Shown here in pieces: positions 1 to 9,988 of a stretch of DNA of 64,000 bases. Position numbers and translations under genes: made by a program. Each line of letters starts with the position of its first letter. The first letter of the stretch is position 1. A model generated the notes under the pieces. That model was not told where the DNA came from. It saw only the letters and a program-made list of their open reading frames with translations, and searched no databases. The DNA lies in the NCBI GenBank assembly GCA_943735955.1, contig OX030962.1, forward strand, positions 3,791,239-3,855,238, read 5' to 3'. The stretch is from Piscicola geometra. Its lineage: Eukaryota; Annelida; Clitellata; Hirudinida; Piscicolidae.

Positions 1-168
1 CAATGTAATATTAAATGTTACAATGTAATATTAAATGTTACAATTTAATATTAAAACGTTAAAATGTTACAGTAAAATGTTACAATTTAACAGCAAAATG
101 TTAGAATGTAACAGCAAAATGTTAAAATGAAGTAGCAAAGCATTACAATGTAATATTAGACGTTACAA
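1..168. repeat. AT-rich minisatellite, about 20 bp unit
   Basis: Degenerate tandem units of the form TGTAATATTAAATGTTACAA fill the start of the window. A related array in the same orientation lies at 48115-48255. Both lie beside copies of the ZMYM-type hAT pseudogene, so the repeat may belong to that element or its target context. Confidence 0.8.
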
Positions 169-1030
169 TCATGGGCAGCGATCCTGAGGGGGTCCTGGGG
201 TCAAGCCTTCCCCCCCCCACTTTTTTTTCCATTTCTGTATTTAAAAATTTCTATTTTGATATGAGCATAATCGTCAACCATGGCATAAAAGTAAATGTTT
301 ATACAATAATACATTGTGAGTGTAGTTATAGTGACAGCTGTCTAAAACAAAAATATTCTTTGCTTACTTAAATACTCCGTCACCTAGTTTTTTTATCACT
401 ATGGCGTAGGTGGGAATCCTGAGAGGGTCCTGGGGGTCCACCTTTACAAGGACCCCTTCACTCTTTTAAAAATACACATTTCTCAGCTCTAATTTTGATA
501 CGAGCCTAATCGTCAACCATGGGATAAAAAAAAGCTAATACAGTAATACATTGTGAGTATGTATGGGCAGCGATGCTAGGGGGGTCCTGGGGTCCATCTT
601 AACATGGACCCCCCTCAGTTTTTCAAACACAATAATTTCTCATCTCTTCATCCATAGAATCAAACAGAATTTTTATTCAGTAATATATTTTGGGTAGGCG
701 TAGTTACAGTGATAGCTTCCTGAAGCAAAATTATTCTTTGCCTACTCAAATACTCATCCACCTATCCTTTTTTTTATATTTATAGATTTAAATTAATAAA
801 TTACATTTATAATAATTGAATTTCTGATTTTTCAATTTTCGCAAGCAGACATTCAAAATGCTTTTCAGAAAATATCGGTCCACTTTTTGCAAGAAGACAG
901 TTTTTCATTTTTATAAAAAAATCATTCATATTGTGCTACTTATTTTGCATGGGTTATATTCATAGAGGGATTCTGAGGTCCACCTTAATAACGACCCTTT
1001 CAATTTTTTAGATGAACCAAAGTTAATGAA
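169..1030 (+). repeat. Four degenerate modules with a GGGGTCCTGGGGTCC core
   Basis: The motif 'tcctga(g)ggggtcctggggtcc' recurs near 180, 415, 570 and, weaker, 965. Each is followed by a similar AT-rich tail with 'cgtcaaccatggcataaaa' or 'tattctttgcctact' in the first copies. They look like decayed tandem copies of a non-coding segment upstream of the hAT pseudogene. No gene is visible here. Confidence 0.5.
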
Positions 1031-1808
1031 TTTCAAAAGGCTTCGAACATTAACTAAAGTTGTCGGTAAATCAAACTAAAAGTTTCATTTCGCATAACTG
1101 CCAAAAAGAAATGCTGATGCTTTTAGCTCATTCTATCGTTAGAAACACAGTGTGCACTGTTAATGCCGAATCAATCCAGTTTGGTGTTGAAGTTGACGGC
1201 ACACAAGACTGCAATGGGTTAGAGCAGGAATCGATAGGCATTCGTTTTTTGTTGAAGCTCTAAATGTTAATGAACAGTTTATTGGTTTATTCAGCCCACT
1301 AGACACGATCGGAAAAACATTATCTGCTGTAGTAAAAGATGTTCTGATCAGAATAATGCTATTTATAGAAAAACTAAGAGCTCAGACTTAAGACGGCGCT
1401 GCTAACATGAACGGCCGCTATAATGCCAGACATCTGTTTCCTTAGGTTGAAAGAATGATCAGGTTGATGCTTGTGTTTCCAACAACGTCATGTACTGCAG
1501 AAAGATCTTTTAGTGCTTTGCGGCGTCTTAACCCTCTAATGCATGAATATAAAAAAACTTTTAGGAATTACAAGTAATAAAATTTTTTCATATTGGTGTT
1601 AGGTTACAAAACAAGGGAAAATTATTTATATACAAATTTTTTCCCAATAAAGGTTGAAAATGAGCCAAAACATATATGATGCCAATTGGCATCACCATGC
1701 ATTTCCCAGTGAAACGAACACATTTTTTATATATTTATATGTATTGTTTAACTTGTACAACAAAACATTTTTAACGTTTTTTAACAATATTATTGTTAAA
1801 AATTGTTA

Positions 1809-2072
1809 TTATTCTGTGTGAAAACGTTTGAAACAGTTGTTCTCCTTCGTAAAGCATAAGCATATTTGGCATTTTTCACATCGAACGCGGGATTGACCAT
1901 TGCAACCAGGTAAACGACAGCGAAGTCTTTCAGTAGCCCAAGTTGGCCAATAGCTAGTTTCATCTGTGCGTGCATCGGCAATAGGCAAATACTGTCCTTG
2001 TCGTCCCTTCTTCGTGATTTGAATTTGACTCTCCAAGCTTGGCCGACCTGCAGATCTCTTTGCCTGCTTTAC
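1809..2072 (-). pseudogene. piggyBac transposase, C-terminal cysteine-rich domain
   Basis: An open frame reads into 'RTDETSYWPTWATERLRC' and then a cysteine-rich block with C-x4-C, C-x2-C and C-x-C pairs (CRLPGC, CEKCQICLC). This is the layout of the C-terminal zinc-binding domain that reads TIR-proximal DNA in piggyBac transposases. It lies directly downstream of the N-terminal piece in transcript order, with the catalytic middle missing. An acceptor-like 'ctattgtag' precedes the frame near 2073, but the phase does not match a donor at the end of the N-terminal ORF. I see no intact spliced product. Confidence 0.8.
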
Positions 2073-2151
2073 ATAAACCTACAATAGAAAGAAAGCAAAA
2101 AATAAATGTATAGTAATTATTTATATCATCTAGTTGAAACAAGTTTCCGTC

Positions 2152-2682
2152 TTATTGTTTACCTTCTGCGATTTCGCCATTCCAGTATCTTCTGGTACTT
2201 GGTAAGACTACCAAGGACATCCACATGGGTATGCCCAGAAACTTTTCTAGTTCCGGAACAGTTAGCTGCAGTGGTTTTTCAGAACGAGTTTGAGCAGAGT
2301 AAAGATTACTCTGCTCAACTATATATTCTTTTATTGTAGTTGAAAAAAATAATTCAAAAAAATGAGTAGAAGATTTCAAGTCCAGGATGTGAGAATCTAG
2401 ACTCTCATCTCCTGAAAATGGTATTCTTCTGTCTGTTTCATTTTTTGTAGTTTTCCCCAACAGTTTTCGTTTTGTTTTAGCTTTCATTTGTGTGCTAGTT
2501 AAAGGTATGTCTTCAACGTCACTGCTTTCTTCAGAACTTTCATCATTGTTTATAGGAGGCTTGTAGTCTTCATTCCTCTCGTTGTCATCAGACAGCTCAC
2601 TGTCATCGCTTTCAATAGAAATTTTTCTTGCAATTGTTTTAGTCCTCGATCCTTTTTTTCCTTGAAATGATTGAACATTCAT
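2152..2682 (-). pseudogene. piggyBac transposase, N-terminal part
   Basis: A 176-codon ORF. Residues 1-90 are acidic and serine-rich, as is usual for piggyBac N-termini. Residues 105-170 match the conserved N-terminal DDE_Tnp_1_7 block: 'HFFELFFSTTIKEYIVEQSN' followed by 'ELEKFLGIPMWMSLVVLPS' and 'RYWNG'. Full-length transposases run to roughly 550-600 residues, so this covers only the region before the catalytic triad. The reading frame then hits a stop. It could at most encode a DNA-binding fragment. Confidence 0.85.
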
Positions 2683-3366
2683 GTTTACAATCTAAAAAAT
2701 CCAAAAACTCAAAATGATTAAGTTGTTTTCACTGATTTATATATTAGAAATAAAGCCCCGAGAGCTGCATGGTGATGCCATTTGGCATTGCATATTCATG
2801 TTTCAATCATAAACAAACCGTTTGTCCTAACATTATGAAATAAATTTATTTATCAAGACAAATGATACGATTATCTAAAAAAAAATTATTTACTACTCAG
2901 ATGTTAAAGAAAAACTTGTTAAACAGCGCTAAAGTAGTTGATATAAGCTCGATTTCCGGAAGTGCATAGATGAGAAATATAAACATAGATGATAAAAAAA
3001 ATATTAAAATTAAACGCTCTAGGGCGTTTACTATCTAAAAAAAATTATCTAATGATTTATTTTGGCATTTTGAATTTCATGAAAAAGCATAGAAGTAGTG
3101 ATGCCAATTGGCGTCACTATGCAGTAGAGGGTTAAGACTTGGTTGCGTGCAACTATGACACAGCCTCGCTTCAATTCACTGGCCGCTTGTCATGCACATC
3201 AGGAAATACTTGGCAGTCTGGATTTAAAAAGGTTAGCAGAAGAATTTGCTAGTCGGTCAGACATTCGAAGGGGTCTTTATGGAAATTGGAGTAAACGAGC
3301 TGTGGGGAGAGGGCAGATACTGAATGATTGGGGGAGGGGTGATGAGTGGTCAACAGTGTTAGGATG

Positions 3367-4519
3367 AGATGTTTTAATTTCCTCTTATTATTTGTTTAAA
3401 CTTTTTTAACACTATTAATTTATTTAAATTTGAAAAATATTAATTACCAATGGAACTTTTGATGGTGTTCTCAATAACTTGCATGAAGTATTGGGTTCCC
3501 ACTAATAAACAAAAATTACTTCTTTAATTATGAAATATCTTAAATTAATATATATCATTTTCAAGAGATAAGTTTTGATAATATGTATTTTAAATCTAAA
3601 TTTTCTCAAAAACTTTTGTTTAATACAAACACTGTAATTATATTTATTTTATTTGTAATTAAAACTAATAAATCATAGTAATAACCGTTTCAAATGAAGG
3701 CAAATTCAATGTTGGTACAACCCCTTTTTTTATTCTTTTTGATCCGGGATATGGCTCATAATTGTCTTTCATGATCTTTTAAAATCTTTTCTTTATTTCT
3801 GAATATGGCCAACTTCCATTCGTCCTTGTCGAGTTTTTTGGAAATCTTTAAATTTAAAAAAAGCTCAATTATACTAATCAATCAATTAATCTATTACATA
3901 AGTTTTTTCATCACATTTTTTAAATTAAAACTTATGTAATAGATTAATTGATTGATTGGGTGAAATTGTGGCATAACTTAATACTCAATAAGTTTAAAAA
4001 GAAAATAAAAAACTACTTAGAAAATGATACAAGCATTTTCGTATTTTAATGCTAATGAAATACCTGTGAAAAAACTGTTTTTTGTCACTACTGCAACATG
4101 GAACCACACATTGATAAGACATTATGAGTTATTATTATTATATATTATTATATTTAAAAAAAATTAATTGTACAAAATAGCTAATAATTAGTTAATAAAT
4201 CGCAAGTAAAAATAATTGGCAGAAGACAACTGCATAGATGAAAAAGCACTAAAAATGTTCAAAAAATTATTATATATTTTATAAATAGTGTTCCTAAATT
4301 TTAAATATGAAAAAATATCTTTTATATTTTAAATAAATTTTAAACAGCATTTAAATGTTTTATTTATTAGGAATAATTAGACTATTTAACATTTGCTGAA
4401 GAAGTTCGCATTTGCCATCTACAAGTTTTCACTACGTATCTATATATACTATATCTATGACGCTAACATACTTCGAGCGGTAATCAGTGAAGGCGAATAT
4501 ATGTTACTTTAGGTATATG
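3367..4519. other. AT-rich DNA without a recognisable gene
   Basis: No ORF, motif or conserved protein signal is seen here. The one clear structure is the hairpin at 3876-3957, listed separately. Confidence 0.6.
3876..3957. repeat. Perfect 31-bp inverted repeat with a 20-nt loop
   Basis: Bases 3876-3906 and 3927-3957 are exact reverse complements (outer end AATCAATCAATTAATC, inner end ACATAAGTTTT). The outer sequence resembles the ATTGATTGATTGA tail of the L2-type LINE near 41659. It may come from two tails in opposite orientation, or be a small fold-back element. Confidence 0.85.
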
Positions 4520-4709
4520 GGCATGTCATACAAATTTATTTAATTTTCGTTTTGAAATTAATTATAGTTTTTATTTCAGTTTCGTTTTGGAAATAATCAT
4601 AGTTTTTATTTTCGTTTACGTTTTGAAAATAAATTTAGTTTTTATTTCCGTTTTCGTGGAACGATTATTCCGAATTTTCGTTTTAGTTTTCGTTACGAAA
4701 ATAACACTG
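4520..4709 (-). mobile_element. hAT MITE fragment, one terminus only
   Basis: The sequence is the reverse complement of the left end of the MITE at 46029-46739 and ends in CGAAAATAACACTG, the terminal inverted repeat. The AACGAAAAC-type subterminal repeats are shared. The opposite end is absent, so this is a truncated copy. Confidence 0.75.
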
Positions 4710-4940
4710 ATAGCCACCATCTTCTAGCCCTGTTCTTTATTTAAAAATCGATATTGTACCTTGTTAATTTGAAATTTACAAAGATTTACAAATTAACTTT
4801 GAAAATTTTCTAAATTGTTGGGTTTGATATTTATTCAACAGAATTTGAACATTTTATTGGTAACAATCCTTTAATCGACCTTTTTGGATTACAAAGCTTT
4901 TTTCTCAAATAATTAACAATACAATCGAAAAAATTCAAAT

Positions 4941-6135
4941 TTGGATAATATAATAATAAATGAATTTAAAAAAACACTTCAAAAAATAAATTGTAATAAT
5001 AAACAACACAGAGGTGGGCTTATAGAAACTATTAATAAAACAACTGAGAATATTAACAATAAAAAATTAAATATTCATAAAATATTAAAAAGTAAATTAA
5101 TTCTGAAAATAGTTAAAGAGGACACTATAAACAGGTAGAAAATGATGAAAAGAACTTAATTGAGAAAAAGAAAGAAACGGAAGCCGTTAGGAAACACAGA
5201 AAATGTGGAGCGAAATGCAGTAATTTATGTTGAGATTTCAAAAATGTAACAGCTGACATATTTATAATACAAGAGGAAATAGTTAACAAGAGAATTGTAA
5301 TATTAATTGTTTAAAGTGCATACATGTACACGAATGCAGATAGTTTTATAACTAAGGATGATGAATTTAGATATAGATTTATGGATGATAATCCTGACAT
5401 AATAATGGCATCGGTGGTTCTGGCAATAAAAGTAACATACCATACTTCAATAAATGAACTTAAGTTGGAAAGATGTGATACTTTCCCACATTATTTTCCA
5501 ATAACTAATTGAAGGGGTATATTAATTTACGTGAAAGATAGGTCAAATGCTACGGAAGAAGACAGTCGTAGAACAAAAAATAATTGTAAAAATCATGATG
5601 AGGAATAATGTTCAAATTCTAATTGGATGGATTTGTTGAAGTCCATCATCAGATAATATGAACACTGTTAATTCTATTAGTATACAGAATGAAATTAATA
5701 ATATTGAAAAATATCTATCATTTACGCATATACTAATCACTGGAGATATTATTTACCCGGGATGGATTAATCTATTGGTGTAAAATATGTTATCTAAAGA
5801 TAGAGTAAGCGAAAAGTTCGTGGTATGCATAAGGAATTGCTTCCTAGACAAATAGTTAATAAACCTACAAGATATCGTAATAATCTATATTAGACCCTAA
5901 TCTAACTTAGCAATATAGAAAGCATAAAGATATATTAAGATAAAGATATAACATACAAGGTCATTCATTGAAACTATCAAACGCCATTGCCAAATTAATA
6001 TTGAAGAGAAATGTCTTTTCACCAAGAGTTGTATCGGTGTGAAACGGTTTGCCTGATAAAATCGTAACAGTTAAAGATACGGATACATTTGAAATAAAAT
6101 TCGATAAATTCTGGGAAAATCATCCGATGATGTAA
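4941..6135 (+). pseudogene. CR1-like LINE fragment, 5' endonuclease plus 3' end
   Basis: Near 5324 the frame reads 'YTNADSFITKDDEFRYR', the start of a CR1/Jockey-type apurinic endonuclease. 'ILITGDI' and 'PDIIMAS' blocks follow in shifting frames to about 5800. The sequence then jumps to the conserved ORF2 C-terminus around 5960-6130 ('KRHCQIN', 'NGLPDKIVTV', 'FDKFWE'). The tryptophan codon before NGLP is now TGA. The reverse transcriptase is deleted. The lysine- and asparagine-rich frame at 4941-5138 may be decayed upstream sequence of the same element. Confidence 0.7.
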
Positions 6136-6349
6136 AACTACAAATGCGTTTATTACATAATAACAAAACAATAATTCAAATATATTTCAACTAAAACCAC
6201 AATAGAGGTTTAAAGAACTGCGTTGGTTAAACTCAATAAACTAAAAATAGAAAAAATATCGATCAAAAAACTTCAATATTGAACAAATTATCATTTTTTA
6301 AATGTAGTGTTTACAATAACAAAACAAAATAGGTAAGTCGGAATAAATA
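6136..6349. other. AT-rich spacer, nothing recognised
   Basis: Low-complexity AT-rich sequence between two LINE fragments. No feature was found. Confidence 0.5.
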
Positions 6350-7920
6350 GGCAATTCAAGGTTGTCCTTGGGGAAAAGCTCCCACTACCTATGAAGTGCT
6401 CCCTTAGGGCGTGCGTCTCTTACCACCTCTGACAACTAAGTCCAGCTCTTGGCCTGCTCGCGGCGGAACTGCTTCTACTGACAGGAGAAGGGGCGAAGGC
6501 GGGTCACCGGCGCCTTAAAACCAGTCGCTTCGGGCAGATGGGGCTCGTCAGCCCAGGAAGGCAACCCATCTAAGAGAAGGAAAACTCTGACTACCAACCG
6601 CTGCTGCCTTGCAGGCTATCCATCCATGGAAAAAGCTTCGGAAGTCAACCCCGATGAAAATTCAGGAGTCGGAGTCCCTAAGGCGGTGGATCGTTCTCTA
6701 TGATGTCCTTCCGGCAACTCTTGCAGCTGAGTCGGCTCCAAGCGTGGTGCTTGCACCCACTTAGGTTCAGTTGACGAAGCCGAGAGGACCCTGTTGTCTG
6801 GGAAGCGCAAGGCCTCCACACACTTCGCCAAGGGTAGCGCCCTGGAGATGTCAATACAGTCTCGCTTTACAGGGAAAGCAAAAAAACAAGAGTTTACGGG
6901 TCACTGCTCAATTGGCGTAGAGCTGGACGCCACGGGTTGTCTTCAATGGTGAGAGGGAACCTCGAATTCCCACTGGTTAAATAGCACCCGTCCTAAGCCA
7001 GACAGCTCCTGGCCAATAAGGTGTTACCCGCCACGGCCAGCGTGTTTCAGTGGGTGCCTGCAGCCTAGAGCGAAGCTCAACAAGCAGGTCGTTATCTACA
7101 CGTACCAAACAATTGTAGAAAGAAAAAAAAGACTCCGTATGCGCACTAGACTGTCTGATGGCCTTCGTGAGATTAAAGACCTTAGCAAGACTGCACTAAT
7201 TGATCATGAGCCCCACAGTTGCAGCCCTACAGGGAGGAACACTAAACGTTTTTTTGGCAAGGGAAAATAGAAGAGACCAGGGATCACGGATTGTTACCAT
7301 CAAGAGCACCCTGCTTTGCATGTCTGAACTTCCTTCCCGCGGCACAGAGAGAATCCTCACTCTACGCCTTCCCATAGCATCTGGCAATGCTAATCTTTTG
7401 TGCATCTATACACCTACCATGTAACCAGCGCCGAGACTAAAGATGAATTCTACGAGCAACGCCCGAGGTGGTTCTGACCATGAATGGGTCACCATGGCAT
7501 AGGGAAAATGAACTAAAAACGGCCAGACTACTCGAATTTTGTAGCTACTCCAACCTGTGTGTGACAAACACGTACTTTCAAAACAAGGCATGTCACAAGG
7601 TGTCCTCGAGACATCAAAGATAAATCATTTGCATCAGCTGGACTTGATAATCACCAGGCACAATTCTCTGAACAAAGTGCGCAGCACCAGAGCCTACTGA
7701 TTGCGATACAAACCACTCCATGATCGCCTCCAAGATAAAATTGCGCCCCAAAAGACTCCACCTTTATAAAAAGAAATGCCAGCCAGAAATCAACACTTGT
7801 CAGACCACCTATCAAGTCAAGAACCAGTAGTTCATAGAGCTGCAGAACTGCGACAAAGAGCCTAAGTCAGATCAGCACACCAGCCTAAGTTATGTCCATG
7901 CTGCATACTGTTTTATCGAT
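6350..7920 (+). pseudogene. RTE-like LINE fragment: 5' region and endonuclease
   Basis: GC content rises sharply at 6350. The stretch 6350-7100 resembles the non-coding leader of a widespread invertebrate LINE whose protein is often annotated as craniofacial development protein 2-like. From 7200 the endonuclease domain is readable in several frames: 'ERILTLRLPIASGNANLLC', 'YTPTM', and from about 7510 'LLEFCSYSNLCVTNTYFQN' and 'DLIITRHNSLNKVRSTRAY'. It ends near 7850, where the copies at 14806 and 24355 carry about 970 bp more. Stops and frameshifts are frequent. The family assignment is from memory of the protein motifs. Confidence 0.7.
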
Positions 7921-8486
7921 CACGTGGCAACTAATTGAAGATTAGGGGATTTTTTTCATTGAAATAAAGATGAAATGTTTCTTTATATTAGGTAAAATTT
8001 TCAGATTATACATTTTTTTTTCTCTCTCGGACACAGCTTTAAAGGTGAAGCGGGAACGTTCAGGGCCTATCTGACAGCAAACAAAGTCGTTCCAGGGATC
8101 TTTCTACGCTACGTCGGCAACCGCCTGCACCTCCTTTTCCACATGGCAGGCGTCGCCATCCAGCACTGAAGAGAAGAATTGCAGTTCAAAAGAGACAAAA
8201 TAAAGATAGAAAGAAAAAAGAAAAGATGATCACGATGTTAATAAACAATAACGGATCAGCTGATGATTACTAAATGGAGAGTCCTTGGTTGGTGAGCTGA
8301 TAACCCATGACTGGATATTAAAGGATGGTAAGCTCAAAAAGTACTTCGGCAGAATATTGGAAAGAGAAGGGCGAAATAATGAAGTATTCAACATCAGCTA
8401 CTGGATACCAGATGAAGAAAAAGCAGCGGATTTCGACCTCGCGGCAGCCAGATTCATCACAGACACGATTAATAGGGACATTTCTA
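7921..8486 (+). mobile_element. Fragments of an unclassified DNA transposon
   Basis: Two pieces recur elsewhere in the window. At 8035-8165 a frame reads 'FRAYLTANKVVPGIFLRYVG' and 'NRLHLLFHMAGVAIQH'. At 8285-8490 a frame reads 'THDWILKDGKLKKYFG' and ends 'INRDISI', a small beta-rich domain that looks Tudor- or spindlin-like. The same pieces lie at 16318-16850, 25867-26400 and 35581-36194. I do not recognise the superfamily. Confidence 0.45.
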
Positions 8487-8640
8487 TAGTCTGTATAAAC
8501 TGTATAGACTGTATAGTCTGAATAGACTGTATAGTCTGTATAGACTGTATAGTCTGTATAGACTGTATAGTCTGTATAGACTGTATAGTCTGTATAGACA
8601 GTATAGACTGTATAGACTGTATAGTCTGTATAGACTGTAT
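8487..8640. repeat. 18-bp satellite block S1
   Basis: Tandem units of TATAGACTGTATAGTCTG. Each monomer contains the dyad AGACT-GTAT-AGTCT. The block ends abruptly at the ATG of the next module. Confidence 0.95.
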
Positions 8641-9462
8641 ATGCCTCTCACTGAGTTGGAAAGGACTTTAAAAATCCTAGCCACTGATGTTAGATCGTGG
8701 GCTTCATTTTCCGCTGCAGGAAACGGCGCTGCGGCGGTAAGATATCTCAGTAGGTATGAAGGAAACCAGGCCATGTCGCCGTCCGATGTTCCCACTCGCC
8801 TGCTAACATGGTTAGCGGATGCTTTAAAAAGCGTAGTGGACGGTGCGACCCCAAGCGCTATTCCGAGTTCAAAGCCGGCGCCTTATACCAATACCGCTAC
8901 AGTTGAACGCAATTGTGCGACCCTCCCGGACAAATTTTGCGGATCCGTGCCGGCCGGATTATCCGGATTGTCACGCGGAATTTTACCGGCTGATTATAAA
9001 AAGTTTGCAACTGCACTGGACAGGTGCTGGAAGAGGCCACCTCGCAGGAGAAGAGAGCGCAGGGCAGCGCATCTCCTTCTCAACCCCTGGATCTCAAGCC
9101 ACAGGTGCTGTTGTTTGTTGGCTCCGGGTGTGTGTTTGTGTGTTTGTGTGATGCTTTAAAAAGCGTAGTAGACGGTGCGACCCCAAACGCTATTTCGAGT
9201 TCAATGCCGGCGCCGTATACCAATACCGCTACAGTTGAACGCAATTGTGCGACCCCAAACCAGTAGAAATTGAGCCCTTGCCCTGTGTGTATGACGTGGG
9301 CATTGTACTGACTACAGCTGATGTCCTGACTCGGTTAGTTTATTCTGTCCAGGCGTTTCTTTCACTACCCAAGACGAAAGAACAAAATGTTATTTTTATA
9401 ACGCAGTACACTTTGTGTTTTTTTCTGTAGAATACGCTGTGACGTTCGGAAAATTCCCAACG
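8641..9462 (+). CDS. Unknown module M, copy 1, with 'LTWLADALKSVVDG' ORF
   Basis: A 172-codon ORF starts at the exact end of satellite S1. Residues 30-115 look like real coding sequence ('VRYLSRYEGNQAMSPSDVP', 'LTWLADALKSVVDG', 'GSVPAGLSGLSRGILPADY'). After about residue 125 the frame runs into arginine-rich and cysteine/leucine sequence around a short GT repeat and is probably not coding. From residue 31 on, the same sequence recurs at 13043 and 22592, there fused to a different upstream frame. I do not recognise the protein. It may be another gene of the same source as the nucleoprotein-like ORF, or a transposon ORF. Confidence 0.4.
8819..9253 (+). repeat. 103-bp direct repeat inside module M
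   Basis: The segment beginning GATGCTTTAAAAAGCGTAGT and ending AATTGTGCGACC occurs at 8819-8922 and again at 9150-9253 with about five mismatches. The same pair is present in the other two copies of the module (13126 and 13457; 22675 and 23006). The duplication therefore predates the spread of the module. Confidence 0.85.
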
Positions 9463-9988
9463 GTATAGACTGTATATTATGTATAGACTGTATAGTCTGT
9501 ATAGACTGTATTTTATGTATAGACTGTATATTATGTATAGTCTGTATAGACTGTTTAGTCTGTATAGACTGTATAGTCTGTATAGACTGTATAGTCTGTA
9601 TAGACTGTATAGTCTGTATAGACTGTATAGTCTGTATAGACTGTATAGTCTGTATAATCTGTATAGACTGTATAGTCTGCATAGACTGTATAGTCTGTAT
9701 AGACTGTATAGTCTGTATAGTCTGTATAGACTGTATAGTCTGCATAGACTGTATAGTCTGTATAGACTGTATAGTCTGTATAGACTGTATAGTCTGTATA
9801 GACTGTATAGTCTGTATAGACTGTATAGTCTGTATAGACTGTATGGACTGTATAGTCTGTATAGTCTGTATAGACTGTATAGTCTGTATAGACTGTATAG
9901 TCTGTATAGACTGTATAGTCTGTATAGACTGTATAGTCTGTAAAGACTGTATAGACTGTATAGTCTGTATAGATTGTATAGTCTGTAT
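9463..9988. repeat. 18-bp satellite block S2
   Basis: About 29 units of the same satellite. It starts after 'ttcccaacggta' and runs without a break into the nucleoprotein-like ORF. The first 50 bp contain the variants 'tattatgtatagactgtattttatg' that also start S3 and S5, a sign of shared descent. Confidence 0.95.

Larger units (their letters stand above)
1532..3131 (-). mobile_element. piggyBac-type DNA transposon, internally deleted, 1,600 bp
   Basis: The element starts CCCTCTAATGCAT and ends ATGCAGTAGAGGG, so the terminal inverted repeats match at 12 of 13 positions. It is flanked by TTAA on both sides (1528-1531 and 3132-3135), the hallmark target duplication of piggyBac. Inside, on the - strand, are an N-terminal and a C-terminal piece of a piggyBac transposase, but the DDD catalytic core between them is absent. 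The paralogous empty site at about 47133 (CGTCTTAAGACTTGG) carries a single TTAA and so proves the boundaries. Confidence 0.93.
1045..3366 (+). pseudogene. ZMYM1-like hAT transposase remnant, interrupted by piggyBac
   Basis: Pieces of a hAT-superfamily transposase of the ZMYM1/DUF4371 type are readable in sequence. Around 1060-1260 there is the 'DGTQD..G.EQESIGIRF' block. At 1380-1420 there is 'LRAQT*DGAANM', with a stop inside the block. The C-terminal dimerisation motif 'TSCTAERSFSALRRL' is at 1485-1530. The last motif breaks exactly at a TTAA and resumes after the piggyBac element at 3136 as 'KTWLRATMTQPRFNSLAACH'. Frame changes and stops make it a clear pseudogene. A second, unsplit copy lies at 46915-47600 on the other strand. 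The family assignment is from recognised motifs, not a search. Confidence 0.8.

Noticed and set aside
6616..6831. 71-codon - strand ORF
   Set aside because: It lies in the non-coding leader of a LINE fragment on the + strand and has no recognisable protein features.
8487..8640. CRISPR-like array (regular repeats)
   Set aside because: The repeats are contiguous with no unique spacers, and the genome is eukaryotic.
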